Positions 1 through 10,845 of a DNA stretch of 57,277 nucleotides are shown piece after piece. Numbering within the stretch: the stretch's first letter is position 1; each line of letters opens with the position of its first letter. The DNA is from Ectocarpus siliculosus (taxonomy: Eukaryota > Sar > Phaeophyceae > Ectocarpales > Ectocarpaceae): NCBI GenBank assembly GCA_000310025.1, contig FN649750.1, positions 142,219 to 199,495 of the forward strand, read 5' to 3'. The translations under genes were made by a program, and so were the position numbers. The notes beneath the pieces were generated by a model. That model ran no database searches. It was not told the origin of the DNA and worked only from the letters and a program-made list of their open reading frames with translations.

Positions 1-280
1 CCCCCCCCCCCCCCCCCCCCAATTTTTGGTTTTCATGGAAAAACCAGGGGAAGACGGGGGGTCCCCGGGGGCATAGGAAGGGGGGGAAAAACTTTTCGGT
101 GGGACAAATAGGTAAAAATAAGTTTGGACCCCCCTTTGGGAAAATAGGAAGGAAAAATTGGCCATCGGTGAAAAATTGGTCTTTTGGAAAAAAGGGTTAA
201 AATGTTTTTTCCTTTGGGGGACAAGGGGTCAATGGTTTAATAAGCCAAGGGGGGAAAAAATGGGTAGCCCCCCCCCCCCC
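1..280. other. Low-quality contig edge
   Basis: The window opens with 20 C residues followed by about 260 bases of G-, A- and T-rich homopolymer runs, including a further C run near 270-285. The texture differs from everything to its right and resembles the poor end of an assembled contig. No coding signal of the adjacent KRE6-like gene is visible here, so upstream exons of that gene must lie outside the window or in miscalled sequence. Confidence 0.6.
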
Positions 281-419
281 CCCCTCCCTCCGGCCTTGCT
301 ACCCGTCAACCTGGATGCAGACTCACTTCGTAACCATATACCATCCGTTCCTATATAAACAGCAGTATTAATCGTATTTTTTTTCTTCTCCCCTATCGGT
401 GTATTGTGTACTGTAACAG

Positions 420-3400
420 CGACTGGCAGAGGCAGCAGGAGATATCGGCCTGCGACGCCTCGGTTCACTATGGGTTCCACCCCAACACCGGACGCGGGGC
501 CCCCGAGATTGACCTCCTCGAGACGATGGCAGGGACTAAACCAGGAGTGAGTTGACCAGACTGTATGCATAGGGATGTACGGAATTTTTTCTATGGTCTG
601 TTCTATCTGTCTCCCTCTCCCCCTCTGTGTGTTTGCCTCTCTGCCTCTCTCTCTCTCTCTGCCTCTCTTTCTCTCTGCCTCTCTTTCTCTCTGCCTCTCT
701 CTCTCCACCTCTCTTTGTTTCTCTCCCCGTTTCTCTTCCTCTCTTTGTTTCCCTCATTAATTGGCTGGCGTCAAGTGTATGTGCATCAGTTGGTGGTCGG
801 TCAATTTGTTTGGTTCGGTCGATAGCCATCAAGTGCTCTCGGAGTTGTTCGCTCTAAATATTACATCCTTCACCCGTCGTTCACCGCGCGTTGGCCGTGG
901 ACGGTACAGCGACATGATCCAATGGGCAAAGACTTGGCCCCAAGGCCAACTTGTGTCTGCCTTCCCAAATCCTCTGCTTTGAATGAGCGGTCATCCTCAC
1001 CCTTATGCCACCATCCCCTCTTGTCTCGTCGGGTACGGGTGCCAATTCTACCGCCGCCGCCGCGGCTTGCTACTGGGTTGGGACTGTGATGGGCTTGGTA
1101 TTCATTTTTGGCGGAATCCAGATGCCGTTCATGTCCACCTCTCTTCAGGTACTGTTTTTGTTGTTTTCGTTGTTGTTGTCGTTGTTGTTGTTGGGCGGGT
1201 GGATAAGATGAAGAGCGACCGACGAAATATCCTGGTTGTAGGTTCGACGCTGGCCGGGTAGCATCATATGGTACGATAGTGACATCTGGACACGGTATCG
1301 AGGATCACGCCTGACACACACACGCATGTAGTTGTAGGAACAGCAAAGCGACACGCTTAGCCATGTTCTTCTTTACACCGACACCTGATCATCCTTCCTT
1401 TGGGGTCTCTTGTCACTACCAACGCGTCGGAACGAGCCCTGCTTTGCTTTGACTTGATAATAGTAAGGACAACCACGGCCTGGAACGTTAATCGTCTTTC
1501 GTTGCCTTTCGGTGTACCACCTTTATTGTCTCCCCACAGAAAGGAAGTGCCAACTTTTTTGTTTTGTTTTTCTAATCTGGACAGGTGATGTGCATGAGAT
1601 GTCGCTGCGGCGCTTTTCACGTGGGGCTCCTTAGTAACGTGTTTGTTCTCGTCCTCGCTTGTGGTATCTATGTCCATTTGTCGGGGAAATTTGGATAGGT
1701 GGCACCGGGAACGTCGATCGAGGAGCGACCAACAGAAGGAAGGGTGCCCCGCCCCGGGACTTGGTACGAGGAGGACATCCACTACGGCAAGAACTCCACC
1801 CTCAACAAATGGTTCTACGGTGTGCTTCTCGAGCACGACTTGCCTGGGAAAAGGTATTATAGGCAGCAGGATGGGAAAGGTCGCAGTTTCGCATGAAAAG
1901 GGTACAAGGGGGGGCCGTGCACGGTGCGTGTCACTCGTGGGAGTGTAGGTGTGCTTCTATTTGTTGTGCTGCCTCTAGCGCCCTGTCTCTGAGCCTCTGT
2001 ATCTATGCATACCCCTTTCGAGCTCGCTGGTCTGTCCCGGTTGAAAATTTCCCACACACGTCTCTTGGCTTTGTCGTGTCGGCCTAAACTCCTCAGCAAA
2101 CTGGATCGGATTCCACCTGTTTGTCAGGTTCAATCCGTAAAAGGTGCCTTCTCTTTCGCGTCAGCTTACAATACCCCCAACCGGGTGTCGGATTCCACCT
2201 GTTTGCCGGGTTCAATCCCAAGACGATGCCTCTCGTTCTCTAACCCCTCCCTCTTATAGTCTCTCTTGCCTCCACCGCCGTCTCCTCTTCTTGGAATAAT
2301 ATCTCATGTCTCTGATTTGATTGGGATCTACGGTAGTATCTCATGTCTCTGATCTGATTGGGATCTACGGTTGCGGTGCACCTCCGGCTAGAAGGGGAAC
2401 ATCAGCCGTCAATGGTCGATGCCTTTTTTTAGGCACAGGGAGATGAGTGCGCCACCTGAACACCAACATCCCGCCCATTGTTTTTCTGTCGCAGCTACTA
2501 TGCTGATGCAGTCTCGAGCAACCACGTCCTGTCAGAAACTCACTTCGAAGACTTGCACACGTACCGGTTGGACTGGCAACCGGGTGGAGGCGATGACAGC
2601 TCTAAGGGGTACCTCCGGTGGTACGTGGATGACGAGCTCCTTTACGGCATCAGCGATGACACTTTGGTGAGAGAGGAGAGGAGAATATTGTGTGCATGTG
2701 TGTGTGTGTTTTTCGTCTCACGACGAACACAACAATTTCATTCTTATTTCCCATAGATAAGAATTTGTGTGTTTCTAGTGCTGTTGCGGTTTGTTGTTGT
2801 CGTTGTTGTTGGTGTTGATACTGCTGCTGCTGCTGTTTTGTCTTCAAAACAATGTTGACGCTGTTGTTGATGTTGATGCTGCTGCCGCTGCTTCTGTTCT
2901 TGATTTTGTTATGTTGATGTTGGGGGACAATGTTCTTGGTGTTGTTGCCGTTGTCGGCGCATCGCTGTCGGTTTTGTGAATGTTGATGCTGTTGTCACTG
3001 TTTTTGATGCTGATGGTGCTGTTGTTGCTGATGAAGGTGCTGTTGTTGCTGATGGTGCTGTTGTTGGGACGTTGTGAACCCGAACCCTCTCCTGGCGGAG
3101 TTGACCGTGACCCGTCCGGTCTACCGACGAACGTTCGTGGAAGACGACGGGCACCCATTCACAATTCTTGGGGAGACCGCGATGGGTCCTAACAGAGTAT
3201 CTGACCCCCGTACGTCCCCCCCCCCCCTATTTCTGTCGGGCCGACGCAAAACAACCTACATGGCACGAACATTCCGCAGTACACACAACCACGAACGTAA
3301 ACAAAATACCATGGCATTCGAAAAATACCATGGTTTTGGAAAAGTACCATGGTTCTCATCAGGGGAGCTTCCACGAGGCCGGAGATCTGGCTGGAGCCCA

Positions 3401-6400
3401 TGTACCAACCTCAACCCAACCCTAACCACGAACGTAAACCAAACACCATGCTTTCCAACAGGAGAGCTTCCACGGGTCGCAGATCCCGCTGGAGCCCATG
3501 TACCTTCTCCTCAACACGGCAGTGTCGACTACCTGGGGCTTCCCCGACTGCCACACCGGATGCGCTTGCGACTGCTTCGATGCCCGAGACCCGGCCTGCG
3601 CGTGCGCTGTCGCGCCAGGGTTCGACGGCGTCTTTCCGGCGGAGTTCGTGGTCGACAGCGTGAGTATTATAATAGTATTGTAGACTGTCTTATGCCGTCA
3701 AGCCTGTTTGTTCGCAAGTATACCTTTTCTGGGTCCCTCTTATTTAGTGTTTTTTTGTTGATGAAGTGCCTGGGTGCCTTCTATTTCATTGGTTGTTGCA
3801 TTTTGAAGGGTGTACCCTTTTTGGGGGGTAGTTGGCGGTCTATGGCCAGGGAGGAAGGCGTCCCCGTCATTTGGACCGGTACGGACATTAGAAGGTTCTG
3901 AGCAGAGATCTGAACCGTTGTTGATGTGAAGACAACAACAACAACAACAAAGCACTTTCCGCGTGTAGTGCTCGGCTACAGACTCTTTGTATATTTTTCT
4001 TGAGCCGTCGCTGTAGGAACTGTTTTCTCCCAATGAGATGTGGCGTACAGTGCTGCCTCGGTGTGTGCACGGCGCGAAGGGGCGAGGGAGGAAAAACCTT
4101 TTCTCAGAATTCATGCCACGCCCAACCGGACTTGTGTGCGAACGAGCCATTCCTGCGTGGATGGCAGTTAAGCCCTTCGTCTGGCTGTTCAAACAAGTCT
4201 TCGTGGCTTGTCGCACTTCTGTTACGGATTTGCTCTGTCCGTGAACATTCGTATCCCCTCCAGAGTCGTTTTTTTCTTGGTCCTGTTGAATGAATATATG
4301 ACCGCTTGAGTGTTTGTTCATACGCCGTGCCGTTATTCTTTTTCTATGTTCCTTGTTTCTCGTGAGCCCACCCCCTCGGCTTTCCTGTTGTTTGTTTTGG
4401 ATCGCTTTCTTTGGCTTGTGATTAAGAAATGTTTCCATGGCAACCCTCTCGTCCAGACTCCGGTCTCTATCGCTTACTTCTTCTTCCCTCTGAACCACTG
4501 ATGTTTTTTTGCTATGTGGACGCTCACTGCACGTACATGGCACAACACAAACCTCGTAAATGGTTCCCTTCAGGTAAGGGTTTACCAGGCACTCAACGAC
4601 ACCACGCACACTCTCGGCTGCGACACGGAGCAATACCCCACGAAAGACTTCATTAAGGCTAACCACGACCTGTATAAGAGCCCCGACGACGACCACGTGA
4701 TGCTCTCCGTGCAGAGCGGCGGCGGGAGTTGCAGGTGTGCATGCTGGCGTCTTTTGTGGGAAGACAGACCCGGTTGTAATTTAATTCCGTTGTGGGCGAT
4801 TTTTCTTTTGCGATGTTGATTACCTAACCTTTGTTCCATTCTATGTCAATAATTGATTCGAAATCGACAAAAACAATACGAGGAACTCGCCCACGGAGTA
4901 AGAGGCTAAGACTGGGGGTCTGATTTCCCAAGGATTGTTTTGCGGGGGTGGTGGGATGCATTCTCTTTCGTGTTTTGCATGGCAATTGAGCACGAAGACG
5001 AACCATTTTCCCCAAGGACCGGTCACCGATGGTCGATGGTTCCTCCCTGCTCTGCCAAACGTGGCTCAACAATGCTTTCCCCAGCCTATCTTCTCTCGGT
5101 GGGCTTTGATTTCCCATGTGTTTTACGACGGGACGGTGGGAAAACGGGAAGAGGCGTTACTAGCCAACTTCATACAGTCACCAATCCCAAATGAGTCTGG
5201 TGCGTCTTTCTGTTTCGCGTTCTGATTTTCTTGGATGCTCCCGTGTTCCATGTTGAACGAACGTGCTTTTCGTTTTTATCGTGCAGGACAAGCGACGACT
5301 GCAATGACAACGAGTGCTACGAGGGGAAAAGGTGCAGGTGCTCCGACATGTGGACGGGTCCGCGGTGCCTAGCAGCGACGGCGAGCTACGACTATGTCTA
5401 CGATGTGAGTCGTTCGTCCGCTTTGTTGGTCTGTTTTCACGGTGTGTTACGGTTCGAAGGAATAGTCGAGATCTCGGGATACAGTGCTGCAACTCGTGGT
5501 TCAGAATTGGCACTAAGACGCCATTGCGTAAACGCTGGTATCTCCCTTGCATGCATTGCTTTCCGCTCACTAGATGTGCAGGGACCATTGCCTTGTATCA
5601 CTCCTGAAAGATATGTTGTCGCCAAGGCAGTACCTAGAGCTCGCGTCCGTGCAAAAGATGCGGACAGATGGAGGCTGTTGCTCTAGAGAGTCTTTTAGTT
5701 CGTGGCGGTAGAACCTGGTGTAGCTATGATCGATGTTTGTTTTGGCTCGGCGTGAGGGACAAGGCTGCGAACGCGCTGGCTAAGAAGGTGTGATCCTTGT
5801 GTTGCTGATGTAGTAGACCCGGTTCTAGACATGGTGTAGAGCCCTGCGTCGTGGGTCTGACTTGACGTCCAAGATCCGTCCCATAATAGTGCAATCCAGT
5901 AGCAACGCTGGCGCTACTAAGCATAATATGTGGAGTGCAACTGCTGTCGATTCCGCCCATTGCCTCGTCGATATTCCGACCACTTTGGCCCTCGACTCTC
6001 CACTCCCCTCCTCGACCAAACCTTCCATGTTTCTAACGCTATTTACCAAGCACCGAGTGAATATTGTGTTCGTTCCTAACACGAATTACCAAGTGACACC
6101 TCACCCCGTCCGTCCCCCGTCCGTCCGTCCCTACCCCCGCCGCCCGCTGCCCACAGGCCCACGCCCACGACAGGTGGCCCATGCAGCCCCCGCTGGTGCC
6201 AACTACCTTGAAACGGTTGTTGGCGGTGCTAGGCGCCACGTTCGCGGTGACGCTGTTAATGCGATACAACCACCGGCAGAAACGAAGACTGTACGTAAGC
6301 TTGGACAACGCTGGTCTCACTATTCCTGCCCCAAGCCTAACCTCTCAATGAATCCCCCGAGAGGGACGGTTAGTGTCAGGAGAGGTAAGGGGCGACGTCA

Positions 6401-7916
6401 CGCGTCCCTACCAGGTAGTAGTTTTTGTGAGTCTGTTCTGTTGTTGTCGTTAGCGTGGACGTGTTGGCAGTTTCGACCCCTTTTCATTTGGAAGTGGTCC
6501 AGCGCCTGTCTAATGTTTGTGTGCAGGTTATGAAGTGTGTTCCTCGAGAGCGTAAAGGGGGCGATAAACAGTCGTGTCGTTGTAGGTTTGAGTACAAGTA
6601 GAGTTGGTGGTGAAAGCAGGGCAGGAGAGATGCGGCAAGACAGCAGCAGAACGTGTAGTTCTTTTTGTCGATGCGGCATCACGGCAGCAGGGAATGGACC
6701 GTTCTCGTTGTCGGAAGGGGGGGATCTGCCCACATGTATGCATGGGTTGTTCCTCACGTCGTGCAATTGGGTGAAGTCTCACTATTGCACAAATCGCCGT
6801 GTGACTTTCCTCAGCAATGCGCGTCATGGCAAACCCTTATTAGAATACATGGTGTGGCGTCGAAGGTTGTGCATGCCGTACCCTATACGAGGCAACCGCC
6901 TTTCGCCTGTGACAGCTGCTTGTTCGACAGTTTTGTTTGTATGCCTTTGAACGTGGACACTCTTTGTTGTTGTCGAAGTGTCGCGCGGGTTTGTTGCTGA
7001 TACTTACTTGAGGCGGTAGCTGTATTGCGATTGATTTGTCCCGTAGCTCGGCGACATGTAGGATAGATTAGGCATTTGGTGTTTTTTGTAGTGAGGCGTT
7101 CTGAGTCCCAGGGAGGCGGGTCGCCGTTGAGTCCCGCGACATGTTTACGTCAGTCGTTGTTGTTGTCTTATCTCAGTAATAATAGTCTTCATTTACTTGT
7201 GGCCTCTTCCCCTGCTACTACTTTTCTTTTTTTCCGATCGGGTGAAGCGCCTCATAGTCTTCACCGCGAAGGGTTCAGCGCCCTCCCATTCCCTATCGTT
7301 ATCGTTATCGTTATTCGTTATCGTTATCGTTATCGTTGACTCGAGTGGTGGTTCCGGCAACATCAACCACCACCGCCGCCGGCGACCCCGTGATGAGGCG
7401 AAGGGTAAGGGCCAGCGCGCAGTCGAGCACAACACCTCGAGCGGTTGTCGCTGTTGTCTTCACACTAAGAACCGTTCCGGTCTCTTCTCCATTTGTCCGT
7501 ATGGTGGGTGCAACTGCCAAACAAACGGGGATGAGACGCGTCTTTACTCGGACAAAAGGAGCAAAGGCGCCCCGTACTGTCGCCCCCAAGCACAGCACCA
7601 GCGCGGTGTAGTTCCGGTCATCACCTACGGTAGTCCTCCCACCCAACGCCCCGATCCGCCAGAAGATACCCACGACGGTAGTTTAGCGAGCGCGGGGGGT
7701 ATTTACTGGCAACCTATGAACATGCAGGCGGCCGCTTTAGCAGCGGCTACCATTGTTGTCCGGCTCCATAGAGCCGGGCGTGGAGCGGAAGGAGAGGAAA
7801 TAACTCGACTTCGACTTCGACTTCCCGGGCGGGGTGGTGATAACTGCGGTTTTTTGTCGCTGTCTACGGCCCGTCACGCGGGAACCATGAACCAGACGTA
7901 TAGCAGTACCCATTAG
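420..7916 (+). CDS. KRE6: KRE6/SKN1-like GH16 beta-glucan synthesis protein (5' partial)
   Basis: Reconstructed exons: about 420-546, 1122-1148, 1699-1853, 2495-2666, 3462-3659, 4574-4734, 5287-5404, 6157-6294, and a tentative last exon about 7272-7916 (stop 7914-7916). All junctions are GT/AG and keep codon phase. The first visible exon holds GRGAPEIDLLE, the GH16 active-site signature (E-I-D-x-x-E) as found in the KRE6/SKN1 family. A 9-codon exon (MPFMSTSLQ) joins to VAPG; then come GTWYEEDIHYGKNSTLN, LHTYRLDWQPG, YLRWYVDDELLY, IPLEPMYLLLNTAVSTTWGF and PAEFVVDS/VRVYQ. Exon 7 is a Cys-rich EGF-like segment ending WTGPRC, and exon 8 carries a hydrophobic segment (about LKRLLAVLGATFAVTLLMRY) followed by basic residues, a probable C-terminal membrane anchor. 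Yeast KRE6 acts in beta-1,6-glucan synthesis in the secretory pathway; a role in algal laminarin or wall glucan is inference. The N-terminal part is missing, and the final cytoplasmic exon is unrecognised and its frame uncertain. Confidence 0.87.
625..762 (+). repeat. CT-rich microsatellite in KRE6 intron
   Basis: A pyrimidine tract of TCTC and CTGCCTCTCTTT units in the intron between the GRGAPEIDLLE exon and the 27-nt microexon. Long reading frames on both strands here are artefacts of the repeat. Confidence 0.8.
2105..2372 (+). repeat. Two short tandem duplications in KRE6 intron
   Basis: First pair: GGATTCCACCTGTTTG followed by a GGTTCAATCC-like box occurs near 2107-2140 and again near 2189-2222. 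Second pair: a unit of about 43 bp containing ATCTCATGTCTCTGAT and ATTGGGATCTACGG occurs twice between about 2296 and 2372. Both sit in the intron 1854-2494. The GGTTCAATCC box resembles a tRNA T-arm (polymerase III B box), but no cloverleaf can be drawn. Confidence 0.6.
2770..3066 (+). repeat. TTG/CTG-rich low-complexity tract
   Basis: An irregular run of TGTTGT, TGTTGA and TGCTGC units fills much of the KRE6 intron 2667-3461. It generates spurious poly-Leu/Val frames on + and poly-Asn/Thr frames on -. Confidence 0.8.
3286..3506 (+). repeat. Duplicated intron/exon-edge segment before KRE6 exon 5
   Basis: The sequence from ACCACGAACGTAAAC through the exon-5 start (GAGCTTCCACG ... CTGGAGCCCATGTACC) is present twice: a decoy at about 3287-3406 and the used copy at about 3425-3506. 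The decoy keeps the AG acceptor at the same place but carries one extra base relative to the true exon, so splicing there would shift frame. The decoy copy also contains three closely spaced TACCATGG motifs. Confidence 0.75.
7272..7345 (+). repeat. (CGTTAT)n hexamer microsatellite
   Basis: About seven CGTTAT units, one interrupted by an extra T, occupy about 7294-7337. They lie at the start of the tentative last KRE6 exon, so either the exon begins after them or they encode a Ser-Leu/Val-Ile repeat. Confidence 0.75.
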
Positions 7917-10845
7917 TTCCTCCTCACGCCGGTAATTGCAGTGGCAGTGCATGTAGTGAGGCCCGCCCGGGCAAGCAAGGCCTTGCTCGATGTATATTTT
8001 CATTCCCGCCGTTCCGTTGCAGATAGATATATTCACTCGGATTGCAGATGTATGTGCCATTCTGTGCGGATGTGTGTGCGTTTATTGCTATAGGGTGTTG
8101 CTCGCAGTGTGAAATGTTGTGAAATGTATTGGATGTACGAAACAGAAGTGTTGGCGTGCCGATAGCCCCGAAAAATGCTCTGTCCTGAAGGCCCTTGGGG
8201 TCTGGTTGCATTTTGTGTTGCAGGCCTTTGCCACCGTATGGTGCTGCTGTGCTTTACTCTGTTACTGTGTCGCAGTATCACAGGACCACTTTTTGTTTGT
8301 CTATTTGTAGATCATTCGGAAGAAGAGGATAGAAATTTCTTCGAAGCAGAGTTGGCTGTTTGGTGTTGGAGACATTCCGTCTTCGGATAGAACACGACAG
8401 ACGCAACAGAGAGCGACGACATTCGGCAGTCAACCATAGAGTGCTTTTTTTCATTTTCTGCACAGATGACCGAAGGCGGGCATTGTAGCGATTCTGCATC
8501 GATTTCATACGAGAGAGACGGAGGTGTCAATGTTTCCGTCTTTGGTTCATTCTGCAGGTTTCTTCAAGGCGTTTGTTTTCGGTACAGTCGCAAAACGTCG
8601 AGTCTCTAACGGCAAACCACGCCAACTGCTTGTAAAAGCCGGAAGGGACTGTGTGACCCAGAGTCCGCTGACTGCCGGGTCGTCAATCAATGAGCTTTTA
8701 ACCTTGTATCGAATCCGAGCCGTAGTTCACTTTTACTACACCGCGAGCTGCAGGAACGGAGCACTTTGAAAATCAGTGTGACGTGTTGTGTCAGAGCGGA
8801 ACTTGGTGAGCTTAAGCTCTAAACACGGCACAACTCATTTTGTCTACGGGCGCGTGTGATGCTCCATCAGCGGCAGCAATGGCTCAGTAGAACAATATCC
8901 GCGACAACCGCCCATTTGTAGACGGAGTTGATTGAGCCGATGCTGGTGTTCGCTGTGGAAGTGACTGCAGAATGGCGTACTCAAGAATGCATCACGAGTG
9001 AAAACATTTGTCATTCCAATTGAATTATGTTGTACAACATAGCATATAAACTCGACACCGCAGCAGTAGGCGTTTCGCGAACATGGCTTCTGGTACATGG
9101 CGAAAGAAGCCGCAACGAGCCTTGCATTCCTCAAGGAATGGAAAAGGGTTAACAGGGGAGCACCCCCAACTCACTCACTCGTAATGTTGCATGTTGCATG
9201 TGTTGCATGTTGCATGCGTAGGGTTACGTGTGGCCACAGAGTTCCCACCAAAGCTATTCAATGTTGATGGGGAGGTGTCAGGTGGTTATCGTGGAGGTTT
9301 TGCCAAGCGAAACCTGGGTCCCAGTCACAAGTGCGTGATTATGACGGAGGTTTCGGACAGTATGTGAAACCACGGATTCGAGTCCCAAGGGTAGTCACCA
9401 TCACTCGGCTCTACACCCGCGCCGGACTGTCAGCGAAAAGCGGAACATGATGCGATCACGTGCGTCACCGGGCATGCTCTGTGCTTCACGGCTTCATCGA
9501 CCACGTCGCACACGGTGAGACACAGGGCACCGTTGAAATTTTCAAAAACTCAACCACATGCGTATGTTCTCCCTCCGGGGAGACGTTTACCGTCGCGGTT
9601 CTCCCACGCCCCTTGTGTCCCTCCCCTGCTAGCTATCCCTACAATGATCAACCTATTATCCCACACGTGGCGCCTTCGTCGTGGAAGTACCCCGCAATAA
9701 ACTACGTATCACAAAGCGAAAGCTGCTGAAACGATAAGAACTACCAGGGTGCTGTGTTCATAAAAAAACGTACATATGGACACGAAAAAATGTAGTGCAG
9801 TCTACATAGACAATCCTTCAAACAGAGAGAGGCCGACCACGAACGCGTACATAACTAACACCCTTCGAGAACTTTCGCTGCCCGGGTCGTGCGCTGTGCT
9901 ACTTCTCGCACCCCGAATTTCCCAGGAAAGCAAACGTGCCGAAACGAACAAACAGGTTCTTCGGCAGGCATGACACTCGCGCGTTCGTTTCTCGGCAATG
10001 GACCCCCCTAACCCGTAGTGAAAAAACGCCCCCCACGAAACAGACAACGAAATGTTAAGGGTATGTCCTGCTCGCCAACTTTTTTGCATGATATCGCCCC
10101 ACGCACATGAGAATGATTCCTAAACTCCGCAACATTAGAAACAACAAACGCTGGGTTAACATAAACGCCTGCCGGGGCTCAAACGACACTGCGGGATGGA
10201 TAAAAACGCCAAACACCACAGCAGCGTGCATGTTTCTTGTTCGGTCCATGGAGAGCTTGTACTCCCTTCCAAAGAAGTTGCCGATCTTCCTGTGAGAAAA
10301 CAACAAAACGTTAAGCCATAAGGCGGACTAACAGCAACAACAAGATTGCTTTCAGAGTTGTGTGTTGCCGCGAAACGTCTTCGTTCCTGCCCATCTAGAC
10401 AAACACTCGGTTCACACAACCACCCTCACGTTGCCCCAAAGGGGAGCAAGAATCAACCTTCAACTATTCCGTCCACAAACCTCAATAACTATGATACCCA
10501 GGGTCAAGAGAAGTCCTCCGCCACGAAGAAACAGACCAGACCACACCGTCCAACAACTTACAAAACAAAGCAGACCGTGTTGAAAGAAAGCCCATCCTCA
10601 ACCAGTTCCATGCTGGTCCAGTCTGGACTGCAAGAGAGATGGATTTGCAGGTTTTTTGGACACCAAAACACCCGACACGCCAATAGCCCAAACCGGGAAT
10701 TAAACCGCGATAGCTGCGCCCACGCATTATGTACGTCTTGGCAAAAGACAAGACGAATAGTTCGAGCACCGTAGAGCACCTGTTACGCCTTGTCCACTAC
10801 CCCCTCCCGCAACCACAATACGCACCAAAACATCCTCTCCCTGGC
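7917..10845. other. Convergent intergenic region without a recognised gene
   Basis: This lies between the 3' ends of the KRE6-like gene (+) and the NAA10-like gene (-). Frames of 60-140 codons occur on both strands but none shows family motifs or spliceable neighbours. A tandem TTGCATG cluster sits at about 9185-9220. A pair of GGAGGTTT-containing segments at about 9290-9400 ends in GGATTCGAGTCCC, which resembles a tRNA T-arm, but no acceptor or anticodon arms can be paired. It probably holds the 3' untranslated regions of both genes. Confidence 0.5.

Noticed and set aside
229-857. Overlapping Arg/Glu-rich and Leu/Ser-rich frames on both strands
   Set aside because: They come from the CT-rich microsatellite in a KRE6 intron and show no conserved motif.
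2107-2222. tRNA or tRNA-derived SINE suggested by two GGTTCAATCC boxes
   Set aside because: Only the T-arm-like box is present; no A box, anticodon stem or acceptor pairing can be drawn around it.
3074-3901. 275-codon + frame as an extra KRE6 exon
   Set aside because: Exons 2495-2666 and 3462-3659 join directly in phase to give a family-like sequence, and this frame reads the true exon in the wrong frame.
9290-9405. tRNA gene suggested by GGATTCGAGTCCC
   Set aside because: No A box at the proper distance and the flanks do not pair as an acceptor stem.
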